DNA of 5,037 nucleotides, from NCBI GenBank assembly GCA_029881615.1, contig JAOUMF010000212.1:1-5037 (forward strand), read 5' to 3'. Each line of letters begins with the position of its first letter. Position 1 is the first letter of the stretch. Below, piece by piece: positions 1 through 5,037 of the stretch. The stretch is from Alphaproteobacteria bacterium. Lineage in GTDB: Bacteria > Pseudomonadota > Alphaproteobacteria > UBA8366 > JADFVY01. The notes beneath the pieces were generated by a model. It searched no databases and was not told the DNA's origin. It saw nothing but the letters and a program-made list of their open reading frames with translations. A program made the translations under genes and the position numbers.

Positions 1-101
1 TGCGCTCCCTGATCGATGACGGTTACCTCGTTACCGGCTTCGGCGAACTTGACCGCCAGGAGGCCGCCGATCGCGCCGGCCCCGACAATGCAGATTCTCA
101 T
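1..101 (-). CDS. Ketopantoate reductase-like NAD(P)-binding protein, N-terminal fragment
   Basis: Partial gene; only the first 33 codons are in the window and the rest lies beyond base 1. The fragment starts MRICIVGAGAIGG, a beta strand followed by the GxGxxG dinucleotide-binding loop at residues 7-12. The next strand ends VTVID at about residues 26-30, as in a Rossmann fold. This opening is typical of the ApbA/PanE (2-dehydropantoate 2-reductase) family, whose members reduce 2-keto acids with NADPH; the bona fide enzyme acts in pantothenate synthesis. Many paralogues next to catabolic genes have other or unknown substrates, so panE is not assigned. The ATG at 101-99 is preceded by GGAGG (110-114) with 8 nt spacing, a strong ribosome binding site. 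The FAH-family gene ends 42 nt upstream on the same strand, which suggests co-transcription. Other Rossmann dehydrogenases cannot be fully excluded from 33 residues. Confidence 0.75.
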   Translation of the reverse strand, partial: MRICIVGAGAIGGLLAVKFAEAGNEVTVIDQGA

Positions 102-109
102 GGTTATTT

Positions 110-114
110 CCTCC
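110..114 (-). promoter_or_regulatory. Ribosome binding site of the ketopantoate reductase-like gene
   Basis: GGAGG on the minus strand, 8 nt before the ATG at 101-99. It fixes the start of the truncated gene and lies inside the 42-nt gap after the FAH-family gene. The downstream cistron can therefore be translated independently from a shared transcript. Confidence 0.75.
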
Positions 115-143
115 TTGGCGCGCCAGGAGAGCGCCATTCCTTG

Positions 144-917
144 TTAGTTTATGTAGGTATTGGCGAGGGTACCGATGCCCTCAATTGAAATCTCAACCGT
201 GTTTTCCGGCAGTTTCATAGAGCCGACGCCGACCGAGGTGCCGCAGGCGATAACGTCGCCGGGCATCAGCGTCACGTCATGCGAGATCAGGCTGACCAAC
301 CGGTGCGGCGGGCAGATCATGTCGGAAATCGGATAATTCTGGCGCTCGTCGCCGTTCACGACGGTCCGGATGGAAAGCGCCATCGGATCCAGTCCCGTGG
401 CAATGGCCGGCCCGAACACGCCGAAACCGTCGAAGCTCTTGCAGCGCGACCACTGGGCGAAGCTGGGATCCTTGTTCAGCAGGCCGAAGGCGGTGACGTC
501 GTTGATGCAGGTATAGCCAAAGATATAATCGGCGATATCGGCCTCCGCCACGCGGGCGCAACGCTTGCCGATGACGATGCCAAGCTCGCCCTCGTAAACC
601 ACCGGGCCGTCATAGCCGGCGGGGCGGCGGATCGCCTCGCCGGTCGCCAGGAACGAACTGGGCGACTTCAAAAACCAGAGAGGCTCTTCGGGAATTTCCT
701 GATTGGTCTTTACCGCCATCGCATGGAAATTGTTCCACAGGGCGATCATCTGGCGCGGCTCGCAGGGGGTCAACAGTTTGACCGCATCCAGCGCCAGCGT
801 CTCGCCGGTCGCCGTGGCGCCATTGAACATATCGCCGGAATGGACATCGATCCGCGTGCCTTCAAGCAAACCGAACCCGACATTGCCGCCAACCTCGAAA
901 CGAACCCAAAGAGCCAT
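144..917 (-). CDS. Fumarylacetoacetate hydrolase (FAH) family protein
   Basis: This 257-residue protein is close to the usual size of single-domain FAH-fold enzymes, which use a divalent metal to cleave or decarboxylate beta-diketo or oxo-acid substrates in the cytoplasm. From the start MALWVRFEV, an N-terminal segment (about 1-50) is followed by LWNNFHAMA (60-68) and PLWFLKSPSSF (79-89). The metal-binding motif YEGELGIVIGK (108-118) supplies E109 and E111, and CINDVTA (137-143) supplies D140. K160-S161-F162-D163 and G226-T227-S228 are family substrate-pocket motifs, and IEGIGTLAN (246-253) is the usual C-terminal signature. The usual HxxE lid motif appears as H65-AM-A68, so the glutamate seems to be missing; this suggests a subfamily with altered chemistry. 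The ATG at 917 was chosen over an upstream ATG at 965 because GAGGA (925-929) sits 7 nt before it and family similarity begins there. Neighbours are a ketopantoate reductase-like gene downstream and a divergent HyuA-like gene. The substrate is unknown; 2-keto-4-pentenoate hydratase, acylpyruvase and oxaloacetate decarboxylase activities all occur in this fold. Confidence 0.9.
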   Translation of the reverse strand: MALWVRFEVGGNVGFGLLEGTRIDVHSGDMFNGATATGETLALDAVKLLTPCEPRQMIALWNNFHAMAVKTNQEIPEEPLWFLKSPSSFLATGEAIRRPAGYDGPVVYEGELGIVIGKRCARVAEADIADYIFGYTCINDVTAFGLLNKDPSFAQWSRCKSFDGFGVFGPAIATGLDPMALSIRTVVNGDERQNYPISDMICPPHRLVSLISHDVTLMPGDVIACGTSVGVGSMKLPENTVEISIEGIGTLANTYIN

Positions 918-924
918 TTTCACG

Positions 925-929
925 TCCTC
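925..929 (-). promoter_or_regulatory. Ribosome binding site deciding the FAH-family start
   Basis: GAGGA on the minus strand ends 7 nt before the ATG at 917-915. The alternative in-frame ATGs at 965, 962, 950 and 938 lack a comparably placed purine-rich motif, which supports the shorter 257-residue protein. Confidence 0.65.
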
Positions 930-982
930 GCAACCCATATATCCAGTCATAACGGGCGGCATCATACCTGCCCGGACGGGTC

Positions 983-1012
983 GTTATAGCAAGTCGAAAC
1001 TTAATTCGCCAA
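983..1012 (-). promoter_or_regulatory. Candidate sigma-70-type promoter for the FAH/reductase genes
   Basis: On the minus strand, TTGGCG (1007-1012, 4 of 6 matches to TTGACA) is followed after 18 nt by TATAAC (983-988, 5 of 6 matches to TATAAT). A TG dinucleotide lies one base upstream of the -10, as in extended -10 promoters. Transcription would begin near 976 and leave a leader of about 60 nt before the ATG at 917. This was found by eye from consensus matching; alphaproteobacterial promoters vary, so it is a candidate only. Confidence 0.45.
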
Positions 1013-1059
1013 TGCGCTAGGTCAATCCTCGCCAAGCGGCGGCTTCACCCTTGCCATGG

Positions 1060-1080
1060 GCTCCCGGGTAGACTAATTCG
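1060..1080 (+). repeat. Left copy of an imperfect 21-nt repeat flanking the HyuA-like gene
   Basis: GCTCCCGGG, three unmatched bases, then ACTAAT and CG after one mismatch. The same layout recurs at 3127-3147 in the same orientation, with 17 of 21 positions identical. This copy lies 48 nt before the HyuA-like start codon. It may be coincidental. Confidence 0.3.
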
Positions 1081-1128
1081 CATATGAGGCGGATGCGGGC
1101 CGCCGGGGCCAAAGAGAGCGAATAATTC

Positions 1129-3126
1129 ATGTCAATCATGATCGGTATCGACACCGGCGGAACCTTCACGGACGCGGTGGCATTCGACGACGAGCGCGGC
1201 GTCGCGGCAAAAGCCAAGGCGCTGACCACCCGGCGCGACCTTTCGCTCGGCATCGGCGCGGCCATTGACGCGGTGATGGCGGAAGCCAGGGTGGCGCCCG
1301 GCGACATTACCCTGGTCTCGATGTCGACGACGCTGGCCACGAACGCGATCGTCGAGGGACAGGGTGGACGCATCTGCCTGGTGATGATCGGCTTTTCCGA
1401 AGCGGACCTCGACAAGGCGGGGCTGCGCCAGGCGGCCGCCGGCGACGAGGTGATCTTCCTGAACGGTGGGCATGACGCCCACGGGGCCGAGACCGCACCG
1501 TTGAATACCGCGCCACTGGCCGCGCGCCTGCGCCAGGGACTGCCCGGCGTAACCGGCTTTGCGGTCGCCGGCCATTTCGCGGTACGCAATCCGTCGCACG
1601 AAAAGGCCGTGGCGGACCTGATCCGCGCCGAGGCCGGCATGCCGGCAACCTGCAGCCATGAGCTTTCGGCCCGGCTGGGAGGGCCCAAGCGAGCCCTGAC
1701 GACGGTGCTGAATGCCCGGCTGATCGGGCTGATACAGCATCTTATCGCGGCCACGGAAACGCTGCTGGCCGAACGCGGGATCGAAGCCCCCCTGATGGTG
1801 GTGCGGGGCGATGGAGCGCTGATTTCATCGACCGTTGCCAGCGAGAAACCGATTGAAACCATCCTGTCGGGTCCCGCGGCCAGCGTGGTCGGCGCGGCAT
1901 GGCTGACCGACTGCAAGGAAGCCATCGTTTCCGACATCGGCGGCACCACCACCGACGTGGCGGTACTGCGCAACGGCCGCCCGGCGATCGACCCCGAGGG
2001 CGCCAGGGTCGGCGGCTGGCGCACCATGGTCGAGGCGGTCGCCATGCATACGGTCGGACTGGGCGGGGACAGCGAGGTGCGCCTCGACGAAAGCGCCCTC
2101 GACCGCCGCCTGACGCTTGGCCCGCGCCGGGTAATGCCGGTCAGCCTGCTGGCCGTGGATCACGCCGCCCTGGTGCATGAGGCGCTGGACCGGCAACTGA
2201 CCGCCGAACCGCCGCCAGACGATGCGGGGAGATTCGCGATCTCGACTTTGCGGCATGGCGCCACGACGGATGGCTTCACCCCCGACGAGTTGGCTCTACT
2301 ATCGACGATCGCCGAAGGGCCGGCACCGCTGGATCGGCTGCTCGGCGGCCGTGCCAGGGCTTCGGCACTGCGCCGGATGGTGGCGCGGGGCGATGCCGCC
2401 ATTGCCGGGTTCTGCCCGTCGGACGCGGCGCATGTACTAGGCATGCATAAGGCATGGGACCGCGAGGCGGCGGAAAAATGCGCCACCCTCTTCGCCCGCC
2501 GCCGTACCGGGCGCGGATCGGCCGCCGCCGCGAATGCCGGCGAAATCAGCCGCGCCGTAATCGCCACCCTGACCAACATCAGCAGTGAAACCTTGCTGGA
2601 AGTCGGCTTTCAGGAAGATGGTTATGGCGCCGCCGGCCTCGGCGCTCACGAACTGGCGCAAGCGGCCATGAACCGCCGGTCCGGACTGATCGAAATGACA
2701 TTGCGGTTCCGTCAGCCCATCATCGGTCTAGGCGCTTCCGCGCCGGTTTATTATCCGGCCATCGCCGAGCGGCTGGGCAGCCAGGTGGTCATCCCCGACC
2801 ATGCCGACGTCGCCAACGCCGTCGGTGCGGTGGTTGGACGAATTCGCGTGGTGAAGACAGCCCTGATCTCAAGCCCGTCCGCGGGAATATACCGGCTGCA
2901 TCTGGACGAAATCCCACGCGATTTTGCCGACCTGAACGAAGCCGTCGCCGTGGCCGAAAACATGCTCGGCGAACAGGCGACCGAGGAAGCCCGGCGCAAT
3001 GGCGCCGACGACATCCGATTGAGCCACCAGCGCGAGGATAAGACCGCCACAGTGGAAGGCAGCCTGATGTTCATGGAATCAAGATTATCCGCGTCCGCCT
3101 CGGGCCGCCCCAGATTCGCGCATTAA
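1129..3126 (+). CDS. Hydantoinase/oxoprolinase (HyuA-type) family ATPase
   Basis: A complete 665-residue protein of the HyuA / 5-oxoprolinase A family, cytoplasmic ASKHA-fold enzymes that couple ATP hydrolysis to ring opening of hydantoins or 5-oxoproline, or to carboxylation in acetone/acetophenone carboxylases. The N-terminal domain opens with IGIDTGGTFTD (5-15), the first phosphate-binding loop, followed by STTLATNAI (66-74). The second domain shows VRGDGALIS (225-233), SGPAASVVGA (247-256), DIGGTTTDVAVL (269-280), the second nucleotide loop, and GLGGDS (310-315). Residues about 385-440 look like an inserted winged-helix-type segment ending CPSDAAHVLG (429-438). The C-terminal part has VVIPDHADVANAVGA (553-567) and a conserved-looking tail ending ASGRPRFAH. 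The start at 1129 is preceded by GAGAG (1114-1118) at 10 nt; M4 is the only close alternative and is too far from it. No HyuB-type subunit gene lies downstream, where the next gene converges. The gene is divergent from the FAH-family gene. The family is certain, but the substrate is unknown. Confidence 0.92.
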   Translation: MSIMIGIDTGGTFTDAVAFDDERGVAAKAKALTTRRDLSLGIGAAIDAVMAEARVAPGDITLVSMSTTLATNAIVEGQGGRICLVMIGFSEADLDKAGLRQAAAGDEVIFLNGGHDAHGAETAPLNTAPLAARLRQGLPGVTGFAVAGHFAVRNPSHEKAVADLIRAEAGMPATCSHELSARLGGPKRALTTVLNARLIGLIQHLIAATETLLAERGIEAPLMVVRGDGALISSTVASEKPIETILSGPAASVVGAAWLTDCKEAIVSDIGGTTTDVAVLRNGRPAIDPEGARVGGWRTMVEAVAMHTVGLGGDSEVRLDESALDRRLTLGPRRVMPVSLLAVDHAALVHEALDRQLTAEPPPDDAGRFAISTLRHGATTDGFTPDELALLSTIAEGPAPLDRLLGGRARASALRRMVARGDAAIAGFCPSDAAHVLGMHKAWDREAAEKCATLFARRRTGRGSAAAANAGEISRAVIATLTNISSETLLEVGFQEDGYGAAGLGAHELAQAAMNRRSGLIEMTLRFRQPIIGLGASAPVYYPAIAERLGSQVVIPDHADVANAVGAVVGRIRVVKTALISSPSAGIYRLHLDEIPRDFADLNEAVAVAENMLGEQATEEARRNGADDIRLSHQREDKTATVEGSLMFMESRLSASASGRPRFAH

Positions 3127-3147
3127 GCTCCCGGGCTCACTAATCCG
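3127..3147 (+). repeat. Right copy of an imperfect 21-nt repeat flanking the HyuA-like gene
   Basis: It begins directly after the TAA of the HyuA-like gene and matches 1060-1080 at 17 of 21 positions, including an uninterrupted 9-base block GCTCCCGGG and the block ACTAAT. Together the two copies bracket the gene. No transposase or target-site duplication accompanies them. Confidence 0.3.
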
Positions 3148-3165
3148 AGACGCATTCGGCCGGGC

Positions 3166-3200
3166 AAAAAGAAAGGCCGGGAAGGTCACCCCTCCCGGCC
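3166..3200 (-). terminator. Rho-independent terminator of the groESL operon
   Basis: On the minus strand an 8-bp perfect stem, GGCCGGGA (3200-3193) pairing with TCCCGGCC (3182-3175), closes a 10-nt loop. It is followed immediately by the T-rich run TTTCTTTTT (3174-3166). It lies about 32 nt after the groEL stop codon. On the plus strand the hairpin is not followed by T residues, so it should not act as an intrinsic terminator for the converging HyuA-like gene, although the hairpin might still slow polymerase. Confidence 0.88.
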
Positions 3201-3231
3201 CGGAGATATTCCGGCTCCAATCAAACCTTGA

Positions 3232-4884
<1,653 letters not shown>

Positions 4885-4890
4885 TTATTG

Positions 4891-4896
4891 CCTCTT
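4891..4896 (-). promoter_or_regulatory. Ribosome binding site of groEL
   Basis: AAGAGG on the minus strand, 9 nt before the ATG at 4881-4879, inside an A/T-rich stretch. It supports the start giving MAAKDVKF, the normal GroEL N-terminus. Confidence 0.7.
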
Positions 4897-4943
4897 CATA
4901 TCCGTGCCCGGCCAAAGCGCCTGGGCAGCGGTATTATGTGTCA

Positions 4944-4959
4944 GCCGGCTTATGCCGGC
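4944..4959 (-). other. Hairpin in the groES-groEL spacer
   Basis: A 6-bp GC-only stem, GCCGGC twice around a 4-nt loop (ATAA in the transcript), in the middle of the 120-nt spacer. It is not followed by T residues, so it is not an intrinsic terminator. A second, weaker stem, TGCCC (4905-4909) with GGGCA (4923-4927), lies between it and the groEL ribosome binding site. Processing of groESL mRNA in the spacer is known in Agrobacterium, and this structure could play such a role; that is inference. Confidence 0.45.
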
Positions 4960-5001
4960 CGCTCGAATTGCCTGATCGCGACGATGCCGCGGGGTGGCAG
5001 C

Positions 5002-5037
5002 TTACTTGCCGCTGATGATCCCCATGATGTCGGATTC
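5002..5037 (-). CDS. groS: 10-kDa co-chaperonin GroES, C-terminal fragment
   Basis: Only the last 11 residues and the TAA stop (5004-5002) are inside the window. They read ESDIMGIISGK, which matches the conserved GroES C-terminus ESDIMG(I/V). GroES forms a seven-subunit lid on the GroEL ring. Its position immediately upstream of groEL on the same strand makes the assignment secure despite the short fragment. The rest of the gene and the operon promoter lie beyond base 5037. Confidence 0.93.
   Translation of the reverse strand, partial: ESDIMGIISGK

Larger units (their letters stand above)
918..1128. other. Divergent intergenic region between the FAH-family and HyuA-like genes
   Basis: These 211 nt separate two genes pointing away from each other, so they should carry both promoters and any shared operator. 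The minus-strand promoter candidate sits at 983-1012. For the plus strand only a weak match was seen: TTGCCA at 1051-1056 with TAATTC at 1074-1079, 17 nt apart. The hexamer TAATTC occurs three times (1002-1007, 1074-1079, 1123-1128), the first two as TAATTCGC. No small ORF with a ribosome binding site, strong inverted repeat or riboswitch-like fold was recognised. Confidence 0.6.
3127..3231. other. Convergent intergenic region between the HyuA-like gene and groEL
   Basis: A gap of 105 nt where transcription from both sides meets. It holds the groESL terminator (3166-3200), the right copy of the flanking repeat, and a minor 5-bp hairpin CCGGA/TCCGG at 3200-3214. No T-tract terminator for the plus strand was found, so the HyuA-like message may read into the groEL antisense strand or end by another mechanism. 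Confidence 0.55.

Noticed and set aside
918..965. N-terminal extension of the FAH-family protein from the ATG at 965
   Set aside because: The 16 extra residues do not resemble the family, and no well-placed ribosome binding site precedes that ATG, whereas GAGGA precedes the one at 917.
279..989. A 236-codon open frame on the plus strand opposite the FAH-family gene
   Set aside because: Its translation shows no recognisable family, while the opposite strand encodes a full FAH-fold protein with metal ligands. It is an antisense shadow typical of GC-rich coding DNA.
1051..1079. TTGCCA and TAATTC, 17 nt apart, as the plus-strand promoter of the HyuA-like gene
   Set aside because: The -10 matches the consensus at too few positions to be reported as a promoter; it is mentioned only within the intergenic entry.
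1017..2045. A 342-codon open frame on the minus strand opposite the HyuA-like gene
   Set aside because: The translation is a low-complexity mix of A, S, R and P with no domain, and the plus strand has clear ATPase motifs throughout.
4933..4938. CATAAT on the minus strand as the -10 of an internal groEL promoter
   Set aside because: The -10 matches 5 of 6 bases, but the -35 position 17 nt upstream is GC-rich (CGGCCG) and unlike TTGACA, and part of the spacer forms the hairpin.

Overview
The window looks like chromosomal DNA from a GC-rich alphaproteobacterium, possibly of Rhodospirillales type. The basis is the high GC content, the GroEL sequence (alphaproteobacterial in character, with a C-terminal GGM tail) and the groES-groEL order. 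The order-level placement is an impression, not a computed result. No phage, IS, CRISPR, tRNA or rRNA signal was seen.

Layout, left to right. (1) At 1-101 (minus) lies the N-terminal end of a ketopantoate-reductase-type NAD(P)-binding protein. (2) At 144-917 (minus) is a fumarylacetoacetate hydrolase (FAH) family protein, 42 nt upstream of the first gene and probably co-transcribed with it. (3) A 211-nt divergent intergenic region (918-1128) holds a plausible minus-strand promoter for the FAH gene. (4) At 1129-3126 (plus) is a complete hydantoinase/oxoprolinase (HyuA-type) ASKHA-fold ATPase, with no HyuB partner next to it in the window. (5) A 105-nt convergent gap (3127-3231) holds a strong rho-independent terminator reading on the minus strand. 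(6) At 3232-4881 (minus) is a complete groEL. (7) A 120-nt spacer (4882-5001) with a small GC-rich hairpin separates it from (8) the last 11 codons of groES at 5002-5037.

Functionally there are two units. The right half is the 3' part of a standard groESL chaperonin operon, ending at its own terminator. The left half is a small-molecule metabolism cluster: an FAH-fold C-C bond hydrolase or decarboxylase, a 2-ketoacid-reductase-like protein, and a divergently transcribed HyuA-like ATPase. These could belong to one catabolic pathway, but the substrate cannot be read from the sequence. I did not find a convincing new system. The points most worth a second look are the solo HyuA with its atypical C-terminal half, the active-site variation in the FAH protein, an imperfect repeat flanking the HyuA gene, and the long structured groES-groEL spacer.
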